A stretch of DNA of 64,000 nt from Haloferax litoreum (GTDB taxonomy: Archaea > Halobacteriota > Halobacteria > Halobacteriales > Haloferacaceae): the NCBI RefSeq assembly GCF_009674605.1, contig NZ_WKJO01000001.1, positions 1,612,001 through 1,676,000 on the forward strand, given 5' to 3'. Of the stretch, positions 54,741-63,761 are shown piece by piece (position 1 is the stretch's first letter; every line of letters starts with the position of its first letter). The notes beneath the pieces are model-generated. The model was not told the DNA's origin and ran no database searches. It saw nothing but the letters and a program-made list of their open reading frames with translations. A program made the translations under genes and the position numbers.

Positions 54741-55121
54741 TCACTCCGTCTGCTCGCGGTACTCCTCGGGGGAGAGGAGGTCGTCGAACTCGTCCGTGTT
54801 GGACGGTTCAAGCTCGAGCATCCACCCGTCGCCGTACGGGTCGTCGTTGACGAGTTCGGGCGCGTCGAAGAGGTCTTCGTTGACGGCGACGACTGTGCCC
54901 GAAATCGGGGCGTAGAGGTCGGAGACCGCCTTGATACTCTCGACGACGCCGAATTCGTCGCCGGCGGCGAGTTCGTCACCCTCGGCGGGGAGTTCGACGA
55001 ACACGACGTCGCCCAGTTCGTCCTGAGCGAAGTCGGAGATGCCGACACGGACGGTGTCGCCGTCGGTGGTGGTCCATTCGTGCGATTCGAGGTACTTCTT
55101 GTCGTCGGGAATTTCGAACAT
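54741..55121 (-). CDS. gcvH: Glycine cleavage system H protein
   Basis: This 126-residue lipoyl carrier has its lipoylation lysine in [16 protein letters not shown]. The start [16 protein letters not shown] and [16 protein letters not shown] are standard. It carries the aminomethyl group from P-protein to T-protein. Its ATG shares one base with the gcvT stop (TAATG) and its stop is one base from the gcvPA start. Confidence 0.95.
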   Translation of the reverse strand: MFEIPDDKKYLESHEWTTTDGDTVRVGISDFAQDELGDVVFVELPAEGDELAAGDEFGVVESIKAVSDLYAPISGTVVAVNEDLFDAPELVNDDPYGDGWMLELEPSNTDEFDDLLSPEEYREQTE

Positions 55122-56215
55122 TATCGGTCGATAAAGGGTGGTGTGACTATCTCTGCGCGCTTTTCTCTGCCGCGGACGAGGACGTACAGGACGGTCCCCT
55201 CCTCCGCGTACTCGGTCGGGACGTATCCGAGGCCGATGGGTTCCGACAGCGTCGGACTCATCGTCCCACTGGTCACCACGCCCACGACGTCGCCGTCCTC
55301 GGTGGCGATGTCGTAGCCGTGACGGGGGACGCCTCGGTCGAGGAGCGTGAAACCGACGAACGTCTCGTCGACTCCTGCTTCCTTCTGGCGTTCGAGGGCG
55401 TCGCGCCCCACGAACTCGGTGTCTCTCTTGACGACGAAGCCGATGCCCGCCTCGTAGGGGGTTCGGGGTTCGTCTTCGGGGTCGAAGTCCTGCCCGGAGA
55501 GCAGGTACCCCATCTCCATCCGGAGGGTGTCGCGGGACCCGAGACCACAGGGTGTCGCGTCGAGCGACGACCAGACTGTCTCGGCGTCGTCCCACGGACA
55601 GAGGACTTCGAAGCCATCTTCGCCGGTGTAGCCCGTGCGGGCGACCCAGCACTCGACGCCCGCCACGTCAGCGAACGTCGCTTGGAACTTCGACAACTCG
55701 CCGAGATTCGCGTCGGGCGCGGCGTCGGTGACTGTCTCGAGTGCGTCGGGCCCCTGTACCGCGAACATGGCCCAGTCTTCGGTCACGTCATCGACGGTGG
55801 CGTCGAGGTCCCACTCGTCGCGGAACGAGGTCCACCGGTCGTACATCTCTTCGTCGTGCCCTGCGTTCGGGATGAAGAGGTACACCCGGTCGTCGCGGTC
55901 GGGTAATCGGTAGACGACGGTGTCGTCGATGATGACACCCTCGTCGTTCACGATTGCCGAGTACTGCGAGTCACCCGGGTCGAGGGCCGTCACGTCGTTC
56001 GTCGTCAGGCGTTGCATCAACGCGGTTGCGTCCGGGCCGGACACCTCTATCTCACTCATGTGTGAGACGTCGAAGATGCCGACGGCCTCGCGGACTGCCG
56101 CGTGTTCTGCCTTGATGGAGTCGTACTCCACAGGCATGTCCCATCCGCCGAACTCCGTGAAACGCGCCCCGGCGTCAGCGTGGGCGTCGTACAACGGCGG
56201 CTTTCGAAGGCCCAT
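55121..56215 (-). CDS. gcvT: Aminomethyltransferase, glycine cleavage T protein
   Basis: This 364-residue enzyme releases ammonia from the H-protein-bound intermediate and forms methylene-tetrahydrofolate. Conserved segments are [36 protein letters not shown], and [13 protein letters not shown], with a C-terminal barrel ([18 protein letters not shown]). The start [16 protein letters not shown] at 56215 is preferred to an open frame 58 codons longer. It is the first gene of the operon; its promoter should lie in 56220-56260, where AAGTAATGCTTTGG occurs. Confidence 0.94.
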   Translation of the reverse strand: MGLRKPPLYDAHADAGARFTEFGGWDMPVEYDSIKAEHAAVREAVGIFDVSHMSEIEVSGPDATALMQRLTTNDVTALDPGDSQYSAIVNDEGVIIDDTVVYRLPDRDDRVYLFIPNAGHDEEMYDRWTSFRDEWDLDATVDDVTEDWAMFAVQGPDALETVTDAAPDANLGELSKFQATFADVAGVECWVARTGYTGEDGFEVLCPWDDAETVWSSLDATPCGLGSRDTLRMEMGYLLSGQDFDPEDEPRTPYEAGIGFVVKRDTEFVGRDALERQKEAGVDETFVGFTLLDRGVPRHGYDIATEDGDVVGVVTSGTMSPTLSEPIGLGYVPTEYAEEGTVLYVLVRGREKRAEIVTPPFIDR

Positions 56216-56491
56216 ACCCGGCACTGCGAACTGCGATAAGTAATGCTTTGGTATCTCCTCTCGCGGAGTAAGCACATATGTGCATCGAATGGTACTCGTG
56301 ATTGGGTGAAAACACCACGAACCCGCAACCCGAACGGCGAAATCTGCCACCTTGCCGGAGTTCGGGTAGAAGACGGAGTGACGCACCAATAAACTAGATA
56401 GTGCGATACAGAATGGATCGTCCGCCCGATGCGGTCGCTCGTGACACAGAGTTGCTAAACAAATGGGCGCGAACGCGAGAGAACAGGCGGG

Positions 56492-57748
56492 CTATCGACT
56501 GACGATGTCGGCAACCTGTTCGAGTTCGACGAACTCCGTGTCGCCGTCGCGTGTTTCGAGTTCGACTTCGCCAGTCTCTCGGAAGTTGTTTCCGAGGACT
56601 GCCTTCCGGGGGATACCCAGCAAGTCACTCTCGGCGAAGCGTTCGCCGATAGTCTGGTCGGGGTCGTCGAAGAGGAGTGTCTCATCGCGCCCGCACGTAT
56701 CGTGGAGTCGGTCGGCGGCCTGCGCTATCGCTCCATCGTAGTCGAGGGGGACGATTGCGAGGGTGTAGGGTGCGACGGTCCCGGTTTCCGTCACGGGCCA
56801 CCGACACCCGTCGTCGTCTGCGTGTTGTTCGATGAGTGTGTGTACGAGTCTGTCGACACCGATACCGTAGCTTCCCATCTGGACGGGTCGCGTCGACCCA
56901 TCGGCCGTATCAACTGTGAGACCTGCGGGGACGGAGTACCGCGTGCCCAGTTTGAAGACGTGTCCAATCTCGATGCCCTCTCCGGCGGTGAGCCTGCCCC
57001 CACAGACGGGACACGAGTCGCCGGCAGCGAGGTGGCCGTCACCCGACTCGTCAGTCACACCGACGCGACACCCGTCCGTCTCACAGGAGACGAGTGCGGT
57101 GCTCCCCGTCTCGACGAGTGCGACGAACTCCTCGGACGCAGACCCGCCCATCACGCTGTTCTCCGCGTCGACGACGACGAAGTCGATGCCGAGTGCGTCG
57201 AAGATGCGGCAGTAGGCGTCGCGCACGCGAGCGTACCACTCGTCGAGCGACTCCTCGGTGGCGTGGAGGCTGTACGCGTCTTTCATCGTGAACTCTTTTG
57301 TCCGGAGGAGTCCGTTCCGGGGGTGGTCGTCGCGGTGTTTCCGCGCCACCTGATAGAAGAGTCGGGGGACGTCTTCGTATGACCGGACGAACCCCTCGAC
57401 GAGGTGGACGACACCCTCTTCGTGCGAGGGTGCGAGACACATCGCTTGGCCGTCGCGGTTTTCGAACGTGAACATCTCGTCTTCGAAGTTCCCCCAGCGG
57501 CCACTCTGTTTCCAGATGGCTTTGTGCTGGAGACTGGGGAGGCTGACAGCTTGCCCGCCGATGGCGTTCATCTCCGCTTCGATGAGGCCGATGACGTTTC
57601 GACGGACTCGCTGCCCCGAGGGTGTGAACCCGAACAGTCCACTGCCGAACTGTCGGACGAGTCCTGCCCGGACGGCAAGTTGGACGGTGTCGTTCTCCCA
57701 GCCTTCGCTCTCACGACTCGTGAAGAGCGTCACCTCACTTCGACGCAT
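56492..57748 (-). CDS. proS: Short bacterial-type prolyl-tRNA synthetase
   Basis: This is a 418-residue class II synthetase. LAVRAGLVRQFGSGLFGFTP and LPSLQHKAIWKQSGRW correspond to the motif 1 region of bacterial ProRS. RNGLLRTKEFTMKDAYSLH is motif 2, and MGSYGIGVDRLVHTLIEQH is motif 3. The bacterial editing (INS) domain of about 180 residues is absent; its place is taken by about 50 residues with CETDGC and CPVC pairs, probably a zinc knuckle. Archaea normally use the longer archaeal/eukaryal type, so this is likely a second, acquired enzyme or a ProRS-like protein. ATG 57748 is preferred to GTG 57757. Confidence 0.85.
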   Translation of the reverse strand: MRRSEVTLFTSRESEGWENDTVQLAVRAGLVRQFGSGLFGFTPSGQRVRRNVIGLIEAEMNAIGGQAVSLPSLQHKAIWKQSGRWGNFEDEMFTFENRDGQAMCLAPSHEEGVVHLVEGFVRSYEDVPRLFYQVARKHRDDHPRNGLLRTKEFTMKDAYSLHATEESLDEWYARVRDAYCRIFDALGIDFVVVDAENSVMGGSASEEFVALVETGSTALVSCETDGCRVGVTDESGDGHLAAGDSCPVCGGRLTAGEGIEIGHVFKLGTRYSVPAGLTVDTADGSTRPVQMGSYGIGVDRLVHTLIEQHADDDGCRWPVTETGTVAPYTLAIVPLDYDGAIAQAADRLHDTCGRDETLLFDDPDQTIGERFAESDLLGIPRKAVLGNNFRETGEVELETRDGDTEFVELEQVADIVSR

Positions 57749-58069
57749 TGGCGTCACCTCGGGTGTCAGAACGACGGCGTCGCTGGACGGGAAGACGAAT
57801 GCTCGTTAGTAATCGGTCAGAAACAGCGTCGGTACAACTATCGCGGAACCCAGCCGCGAGTCGCACCGGACTCACGGCTTCGAATACTGGTTCGGTCGTC
57901 TGTTGCCATGCAATTGTCACGATTGGGCGTGTGTAAATAAAGATTTCTCAACACGTCCGAGCGAGTGGTCGTCTGGGTGATGCCCAGATACCACGCGTTT
58001 CGAGTTGGGATGCCCCTCTCCACGCCGGCCGGAGATAGATTTATGAGGGTGTACGTAGAAATAGTTACT
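57749..58069. other. Intergenic region upstream of the ProRS-like gene
   Basis: 321 bases with no gene that I can support. The promoter of the minus-strand synthetase should lie at 57770-57800. A plus-strand AGATTTATGAGG element at 58035-58046 is placed to drive the small frame at 58070. Frames of about 60 codons here are Arg/Ser-rich shadows. Confidence 0.45.
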
Positions 58070-58171
58070 ATGATTGTTGTAAGTTCTGAGGAACAGACGC
58101 CTGTCCGCTCGACGCCCGTCCGCCGTACCGCCACCTTCGCCGAGATGTCCGCCGCGATGCGTAATCTCTGA
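58070..58171 (+). CDS. Possible 33-residue protein
   Basis: The frame reads MIVVSSEEQTPVRSTPVRRT followed by ATFAEMSAAMRNL and stop. It has a TATA-like element about 28 bases before the ATG, consistent with leaderless expression. There is no domain. Composition fits neighbouring coding DNA, but the length alone cannot prove a gene. Confidence 0.35.
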   Translation: MIVVSSEEQTPVRSTPVRRTATFAEMSAAMRNL

Positions 58172-58193
58172 GTGTTCTTCGCCGTCTCACAGA

Positions 58194-58343
58194 CTACATC
58201 TCCAGTTCTCTGCTGTTCTCGCTTCGGGAGCCGCGGAATCGTCGTGCTTCGTCGCTTCCAACGCCGGGGTCCGTGACTTCGCCACCGTGACCGACGGCCA
58301 CTGTTCGACGCTCGACTACTGGTTGGGCGACTTCGTGGCACAT
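58194..58343 (-). CDS. Possible 49-residue protein
   Basis: The frame begins MCHEVAQPVVERRTVAVGHG and ends SRSENSRELEM. An ATATATCAATTG stretch about 35 bases upstream could be its promoter, but the same AT-rich DNA precedes the EF-1alpha gene. It converges with the 33-residue frame. No motif supports it beyond position and an uninterrupted frame. Confidence 0.3.
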   Translation of the reverse strand: MCHEVAQPVVERRTVAVGHGGEVTDPGVGSDEARRFRGSRSENSRELEM

Positions 58344-58592
58344 TGTGGTCGTTGACTCAATTCCTATTCTTCAATTGATATATGTTCTCCTACTATCACC
58401 GGCAGGAATTGTCTACTGAAAAACACGACACGGCTCGGCATTCGTCCCACGAATAGTCTACTATTCCAGAGATTCACAGGACCAAAAACGTCGGATTCGC
58501 GGGCATATGGCGCTGAAACACTCTATCTCGGGAAAACGGATATACCCTTGGGTGTCATATTCTACCAAACTGGGCAACAGTGCCCTGATACC
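58344..58592. promoter_or_regulatory. Upstream region of the EF-1alpha gene
   Basis: 249 bases. The DNA is AT-rich at 58360-58420. GATATACCC at 58539-58547 and CATATTCTACC at 58556-58566 are candidate TATA elements, the second about 30 bases before ATG 58593. An in-frame GTG-like extension at 58548 would overlap this promoter and is rejected. Confidence 0.4.
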
Positions 58593-59855
58593 ATGGCAGA
58601 CAAACCACACCAGAACTTAGCCATCATCGGACACGTCGACCACGGGAAGTCCACGCTCGTCGGTCGACTCCTGTTCGAGACAGGCAGCGTACCGGAACAC
58701 ATCATCGAACAGCACCGCGAGGAAGCGGAGTCCAAGGGCAAGTCGGGTTTCGAATTCGCCTACGTCATGGACAACCTCGCCGAAGAGCGTGAACGCGGGG
58801 TCACCATCGACATCGCTCACCAGCGCTTCGACACGGACAAGTACTACTTCACCATCGTGGACACGCCCGGCCACCGCGACTTCGTGAAGAACATGATTAC
58901 CGGCGCGTCGCAGGCCGACCACGCGATTCTCGTCGTGGCCGCCGACGACGGTGTGGCCCCACAGACCCGCGAGCACGTCTTCTTGGCCCGGACGCTCGGT
59001 ATCGAGACACTCATCATCGCCATCAACAAGATGGACGTTGTCGACTACAACGAAGACAGTTACAATCAAGTCAAAGAAGAGGTGCAGCAACTCCTGAAAC
59101 AGGTACGGTTCGACACCGACGACGCACGATTCATCCCCATCTCCGCGTTCGAAGGGGACAACATCTCCGAACACTCGGACAACATGTCGTGGTTCGACGG
59201 GCCGACCGTCCTCGAGTCGCTGAACGACCTCCCAGAACCGTCACCGCCGACGGACGCGCCACTCAGAATTCCGATTCAGGACGTGTACACCATCTCGGGT
59301 ATCGGGACCGTTCCCGTCGGACGCGTCGAGACTGGTGTCCTGAACGTCGGTGACAACGTGAGCTTCCAGCCGTCTGACATCTCCGGCGAGGTCAAGACCA
59401 TCGAGATGCACCACGAGGAAGTCGGGCAGGCCGGCCCGGGTGACAATATCGGGTTCAACGTCCGTGGTGTCGGCAAAGACGACATCCGCCGCGGCGACGT
59501 CTGTGGCCCGGCAGACGACCCGCCGTCCGTCGCGAAGACGTTCAAAGCGCAAATCGTCGTCATGCAGCACCCATCGGTCATCACCGCTGGGTACACGCCA
59601 GTCATCCACGCGCACACGTCACAGGTCGCCTGTACGTTCGAATCGCTCGACCAGAAACTCGACCCCGCGTCGGGTGAAGTCGCCGAGGAGAACCCCGACT
59701 TCATCAAAGCCGGTGACGCCGCTATCGTCACGCTGCGGCCGCAGAAACCACTCAGCATCGAGCCATCGTCAGAAATCGCCGAACTCGGTAGCTTCGCAAT
59801 CCGCGACATGGGACAGACCATCGCGGCCGGTAAAGTACTCGAAGTCAACGAGTGA
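58593..59855 (+). CDS. tef1a: Translation elongation factor EF-1alpha, stand-alone paralogue
   Basis: This 420-residue GTPase delivers aminoacyl-tRNA to the ribosome. G1 is GHVDHGKST at 13-21, the switch region has [20 protein letters not shown]3 is VDTPGHRDF near 90, and G4 is INKMDVVD; domains II and III follow with the standard [20 protein letters not shown]. Threonine in the G3 box replaces the cysteine (DCPGHRDF) usual in archaeal EF-1alpha. No rps10, EF-2, rps7 or rps12 gene adjoins, unlike the main archaeal str cluster, so this is likely a second copy. A T-run follows the stop. Confidence 0.9.
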   Translation: MADKPHQNLAIIGHVDHGKSTLVGRLLFETGSVPEHIIEQHREEAESKGKSGFEFAYVMDNLAEERERGVTIDIAHQRFDTDKYYFTIVDTPGHRDFVKNMITGASQADHAILVVAADDGVAPQTREHVFLARTLGIETLIIAINKMDVVDYNEDSYNQVKEEVQQLLKQVRFDTDDARFIPISAFEGDNISEHSDNMSWFDGPTVLESLNDLPEPSPPTDAPLRIPIQDVYTISGIGTVPVGRVETGVLNVGDNVSFQPSDISGEVKTIEMHHEEVGQAGPGDNIGFNVRGVGKDDIRRGDVCGPADDPPSVAKTFKAQIVVMQHPSVITAGYTPVIHAHTSQVACTFESLDQKLDPASGEVAEENPDFIKAGDAAIVTLRPQKPLSIEPSSEIAELGSFAIRDMGQTIAAGKVLEVNE

Positions 59856-59875
59856 TTCGACCGTCCCGTTCCGTC

Positions 59876-59881
59876 TTTTTT
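59876..59881 (+). terminator. T-run terminator after EF-1alpha gene
   Basis: Six T residues start 21 bases after the stop codon. Archaeal RNA polymerase ends transcription at such U-runs without a hairpin. Confidence 0.5.
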
Positions 59882-59902
59882 ATTCTGTGACCGTGTGCTA
59901 GC

Positions 59903-60154
59903 TTAGCCCTGGACACCGGGGTAGAGTGCCGAGACCTGCCAGACGTTTGCGCGGACGCCCGCACGTTCGATGTCCATACGGACCTGCTCGCCACGACGGT
60001 GACTCGCGAGATAGTCGCGAAGTGCCTCGTCGTCGTAGGAAGTCACGTGGTACGTCGACCCGTTTTCCCCCCGCAAGGTCGCCGCCCCATGGTCATTTAC
60101 CTCGTTTACGATTGTGTACGTATCCGCACTGTTTGTGGACACCATCTCGGGCAT
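59903..60154 (-). CDS. Small conserved-looking protein of unknown function
   Basis: This 83-residue protein begins MPEMVSTNSADTYTIVNEVN; the core STYHVTSYDDEALRDYLASH and GEQVRMDIERAGVRANVWQV suggests a small beta-barrel followed by a helix. I know no function. A GCTATATACAC promoter element lies about 25 bases before the start. ATG 60145 is an alternative. It converges with the EF-1alpha gene. Confidence 0.75.
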   Translation of the reverse strand: MPEMVSTNSADTYTIVNEVNDHGAATLRGENGSTYHVTSYDDEALRDYLASHRRGEQVRMDIERAGVRANVWQVSALYPGVQG

Positions 60155-60199
60155 AGTGGCTAATATGTGTGTATATAGCATAAAACCGGCGATTCGTTT

Positions 60200-60505
60200 G
60201 ATAAATCATTATAAACTAAACTACGATTTTCAGCGTGGCTAACGGAAGGCGTGGGAGACGACCCCGGTGGGTACGGCTCTTTCGAGCAGTGGCCAGCAAA
60301 ACGGCTCGTCACCCACGAGCAACCAGAGGCCACGCACCGACAGTTCACGGCCGGTGTGGGACGTGTCGTGGTTCTGTCCTCCCGTCTGTGAGACGGGTGA
60401 GGGTGCCCTGAGAACTGGCACTGACCACGAGCTAGGTGGCCCCTCTGTTGGGTGGGCCGAGCGCGAGTGGACGGAGGCTTCCTAGAGGGTTAACAGACTG
60501 GCCTG
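60200..60505 (+). ncRNA. Candidate structured RNA with strong promoter
   Basis: A good promoter-like element (ATAAATCATTATAAACTAAA at 60201-60220) stands before about 265 bases of GC-rich DNA with no convincing protein. Hairpins are visible, for example GGCTCGTCACCC near 60303 and CCCGTCTGTGAGACGGG near 60380. The stretch ends at a GTTAAC/AT-rich boundary near 60490. It does not show the signature blocks of RNase P RNA or SRP RNA. The identity and the strand are therefore inferred only from the promoter and folding potential. Confidence 0.3.
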
Positions 60506-60521
60506 ATATAACAAGGACTAC

Positions 60522-61814
60522 TTAGGTCCCCGACTCGGTGCTGACGCGACGACGAACGTCGACGTAGTAATCTCGCAACACGTCGCGCCCGATTCGAAGC
60601 GGTGTATCGGTTTCGGTATCCTCGTCGACGACGGCCGTCACCGTCCGTCGGTCACCTGCCAATTCGACGACGATATCGACGCGCGGGGTGGCCTCGTCGG
60701 AGAGGACAGACGGTGGTTCGGTGCCGACCTCTCTCGCCAACGCGGGGTCGATTCGCGTCGTGTCGGCGGCGGTGTCGATGTGCGCGAGAACGACTTTCGA
60801 CCCACTGAGTCCAGTGACCGTCACGCGTTCCGTGTAGCCAACGACCGGCACGCGGTCGTCCCGGACGGACGAGGGTGCGTCTTCGGGTGGCGTCCCGTCG
60901 AGTTCGTGGGTGAGTCGTTCTACGTCTGCCTCGGTGACACTTCCGCCCGCCCGTTCGATTGCGAGGCGGGCGATAGCCGCCGCGGGGGACCGGCCAGTCG
61001 CGCGGAAGAGTCCGCGGAAGCCCGCAGTCGGGTTGACTTCGAGAACGACCCACCCGCCGGGTGCTTCGATGAGGTCGACACCTGCGTAGTCGAGGCCGAG
61101 GGCGCGCGTCGCACGGAGTGCCGCCCCCGCCGCTTGCTGGGAGAGGTCGTCGGTCGCGTCTTCGACGTCACCACCGAGTGCGACGTTCGTGCGCCAGTCG
61201 CCCGCCGGCGCATAGCGGTACATCGCCCCGACGATTTCGTCGTCGACGACGTAGACTCTGAGGTCACGGTGGTCGTCGGCCTCGCTGAGATACTCCTGGA
61301 CGAATGCCCGGCGGTCGTCGACTGACGCCGACAGGTGTCGGTCGTGGTCGACGAGCCACGTCCCACCGCCGTTCGTTCCGATAGCCGTCTTGTAGACGAC
61401 CGGTGTTCCGAACGTGGACCGTTCCTCGTTCAACTTCGCGTCCCCCGTGGCGAGGTACGTGTGCGGGATTGGGACGCCCGCGGCGGCGAGCGTGGCCGCT
61501 GTCGCGTGCTTGTGGACGGCGAAGAGGACGTTCCGCGGGTCGTTGAGGACCGGACGGACGGCAGCGTAGCAACTGGCGATAGAGAGGTCTTCGAGCGGGG
61601 TCGTCGACTTCGAGAGCAAGAGTCGATTGACGACAACGTCTACGTCAGGTTCGAGTCGAACGCCGTCGGACGACACGTCGATACCGATTACCTCTTCGTG
61701 AAGCCAATACGCTTCGTGGCCCAGTGCTTCGACTGCGTTGCTGAGCGCTTTCGTCTCCCTGCTGTCGTGAAATCCGAGGATACCCACCGTGACAGACTCA
61801 TCTCCCCCAGTCAT
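60522..61814 (-). CDS. RimK-family ATP-grasp ligase fused to a RimB-like domain
   Basis: This is a 430-residue protein. Residues 1-300 are an ATP-grasp enzyme of the RimK/LysX family: VGILGFHDSRETKALSNAVE, the ATP-binding TPVVYKTAIGTNGGGTWLV, and the metal-binding WVVLEVNPTAGFRGLF. Such enzymes join glutamate or other amino acids to carboxyl groups. The last 115 residues (from VGYTERVTVTGLSGSKVVLA) contain AHIDTAADTTRID and IGRDVLRDYYVDV, matching the retropepsin-like RimB/ATP-dependent zinc protease family that partners RimK in bacteria. One chain thus carries modifier and partner. ATG 61814 is chosen over a 34-codon upstream extension. Confidence 0.85.
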   Translation of the reverse strand: MTGGDESVTVGILGFHDSRETKALSNAVEALGHEAYWLHEEVIGIDVSSDGVRLEPDVDVVVNRLLLSKSTTPLEDLSIASCYAAVRPVLNDPRNVLFAVHKHATAATLAAAGVPIPHTYLATGDAKLNEERSTFGTPVVYKTAIGTNGGGTWLVDHDRHLSASVDDRRAFVQEYLSEADDHRDLRVYVVDDEIVGAMYRYAPAGDWRTNVALGGDVEDATDDLSQQAAGAALRATRALGLDYAGVDLIEAPGGWVVLEVNPTAGFRGLFRATGRSPAAAIARLAIERAGGSVTEADVERLTHELDGTPPEDAPSSVRDDRVPVVGYTERVTVTGLSGSKVVLAHIDTAADTTRIDPALAREVGTEPPSVLSDEATPRVDIVVELAGDRRTVTAVVDEDTETDTPLRIGRDVLRDYYVDVRRRVSTESGT

Positions 61815-61986
61815 GGGTACAGATACGAGACCAGGTGGTATCAGCGCATCGTGAGGTCTCGGAAGACGAGAACGATTGCCGTGTGGGAAAACGGGACCAC
61901 ACCCCGACAGGCTCATGAAGAATCTGTGGTTGTGATGCTGACACTTGGGTTGCAGGGGTGTCGGGACGTGGGGTCCCGTCTGTCCG

Positions 61987-63543
61987 TTACTGCGTTTCGG
62001 TGATTGTCACGGTGTAGCTTCCGCTTCCACTGTAACTGTCGACGAGGACAGTCAGGTCGGTGGACGTATCAGGGTTGTCGATGACAATCTGTTCGGTACT
62101 GTCCGTCGACCACGAGCGGTAGTCGTAGTTGTTCGTCGTCGGGCACTGTCCCGACCCTTCATCGACGTACAGGTCGAAGTCGGCGTCCGACGGACCGCTG
62201 AGGTCGACGACCACCTGCGACGGTGAACTGTACTCCCACGCGTACGACCAGCAGTCGGAGTCTGACGACGAGGTGAGCGAGTCGTCGACGGTAGACGTCG
62301 TCGAAGACCCGCCGGACCCGCCGCCACCGCCGGGTTGGGTTTCGACGGCGTTGGCCGCGTCGACGCGGCCCGCACCCTGTTCGGTGTCTTTGAGACCGAT
62401 GTCGACTGCGGTGTTCTTCAAGTGACTCCGCAGGTCGGCCGGAGACATATCGTACTGGGCGAGGGCGAGACCGGCGACGCCCGAGACGACGGGTGTCGCC
62501 ATCGAAGTGCCCGATATCTCCTTGTACTCGGTGCTGGTCGTCCAACACGAGAGGACGTTCGTCCCCGGTGCCGCAAGGTCGATTTCTGGCCCGTAGTTGG
62601 AGTAGTTCGCCAGTGACCCGTCGGGGTCGAGAGCGGAGATAGCCACACACTCGCTGTACGCTGCGGGGTACGAGACGTTTCGTCGGCCGTCGTTTCCGGC
62701 GGCGGCGACGACGAGCGACCCCTGCTGGGTCGCGTACGAGACGGCGTTCTTCATCGTCGACGTGTAGCCACCACCACCGAGTGAGAGGTTGATGACGTCT
62801 GCACCGTTGTCTGCTGCCCACTCGATTGCGTCTGCGATGTCGCTCGTCGAACCGCTTCCCGATTCGGAGAGTGCGCGGCCGGAGAGGAGCGAAGAATTAC
62901 TGATGCCACCGATTCCTTCGTCGTTGTCGGTTGTCCCGGCGGCGATACCTGCAACGTGGGTTCCGTGATACTCGTCTGCGAGTACGTCCGGATACGGGTC
63001 GTCGTCCGTATCGACGAAGTCGTACCCTTTGTCCGTGCCGAACTGCGCAGAGAGGTCGGGGTGGTCGTACTTGACGCCCTGGTCGACCACGGCGATTGTC
63101 ACGTTGGAACTCCCGAGTGTGGTGTCCCACGCGACGTCGGCGTTGACCTGTTGGGGTGCGTACTGACTTCCGTACTGTGGGTCGTTCGTCGTGTAGAGCG
63201 CTTCGTGGGTTGCGTTGCGCTCGGCGTACTTCACGTGTTTCCGACTCGTGATAGCCGAGATGAAGTTCTCGGACGCCTCGTCGGACGCTTCATCGGGGAA
63301 TTCGACCGCGACGTACCCGAGGGTCTTGTTCTCGTGAACGACTCGTGCCTTACCGGGGAGGTGCTCTTCGACTACTCGACGCGGACTGCCTGCGGCCTTC
63401 GAGACACCGACGAGAACTTCGTTCTCTTTGGGTCCCGGAGACCGACCGGGGGTTGCGGTTGTCACACCCGCCATGCCGGTGAGCCCCGCCGCAGCGGAGA
63501 GCTTCAAGAATGCCCGTCTGTTGAACGTTGGGTTGCCTGTCAT
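61987..63543 (-). CDS. Tat-exported subtilisin-like serine protease (halolysin type)
   Basis: This is a 518-residue secreted protease. The N-terminus NRRAFLKLSAAAGLTGMAGV is a twin-arginine signal. A propeptide of about 90 residues (inhibitor I9-like, VLVGVSKAAGSPRRVVEEHL) precedes the catalytic domain. The triad is aspartate in IAVVDQGVKYDHPDL, histidine in EYHGTHVAGIAAG, and serine in GTSMATPVVSG. The C-terminal 110 residues form a PPC-like beta domain (DLSGPSDADFDLYVDEGSG). Halolysins degrade extracellular protein. The start at ATG 63543 is four codons after another in-frame ATG. Confidence 0.93.
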   Translation of the reverse strand: MTGNPTFNRRAFLKLSAAAGLTGMAGVTTATPGRSPGPKENEVLVGVSKAAGSPRRVVEEHLPGKARVVHENKTLGYVAVEFPDEASDEASENFISAITSRKHVKYAERNATHEALYTTNDPQYGSQYAPQQVNADVAWDTTLGSSNVTIAVVDQGVKYDHPDLSAQFGTDKGYDFVDTDDDPYPDVLADEYHGTHVAGIAAGTTDNDEGIGGISNSSLLSGRALSESGSGSTSDIADAIEWAADNGADVINLSLGGGGYTSTMKNAVSYATQQGSLVVAAAGNDGRRNVSYPAAYSECVAISALDPDGSLANYSNYGPEIDLAAPGTNVLSCWTTSTEYKEISGTSMATPVVSGVAGLALAQYDMSPADLRSHLKNTAVDIGLKDTEQGAGRVDAANAVETQPGGGGGSGGSSTTSTVDDSLTSSSDSDCWSYAWEYSSPSQVVVDLSGPSDADFDLYVDEGSGQCPTTNNYDYRSWSTDSTEQIVIDNPDTSTDLTVLVDSYSGSGSYTVTITETQ

Positions 63544-63761
63544 AGGCACACACATCTCAGATGGATGTAATAATATGTGTTATGTTGACTGAAATCTATA
63601 TTTCACCATAGTTTTCAGACGTATTTCATAGTTTGGTGCAAAAACCGGACAATTATCTAAGAACTGGTCGCAAAACGATACCCCTGGTTCCCCGAGACGG
63701 CGGGAGAAACACGGGGGACGAGCCTCGAAATTTATAAACACGAAACGGGGTGAGGGGATGT

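Noticed and set aside
60200-60505. RNase P RNA or SRP 7S RNA.
   Set aside because: On neither strand could I find the GAGGAAAGTC-type block of RNase P RNA or the GGAAGGGAGCA-type helix 8 motif of SRP RNA.
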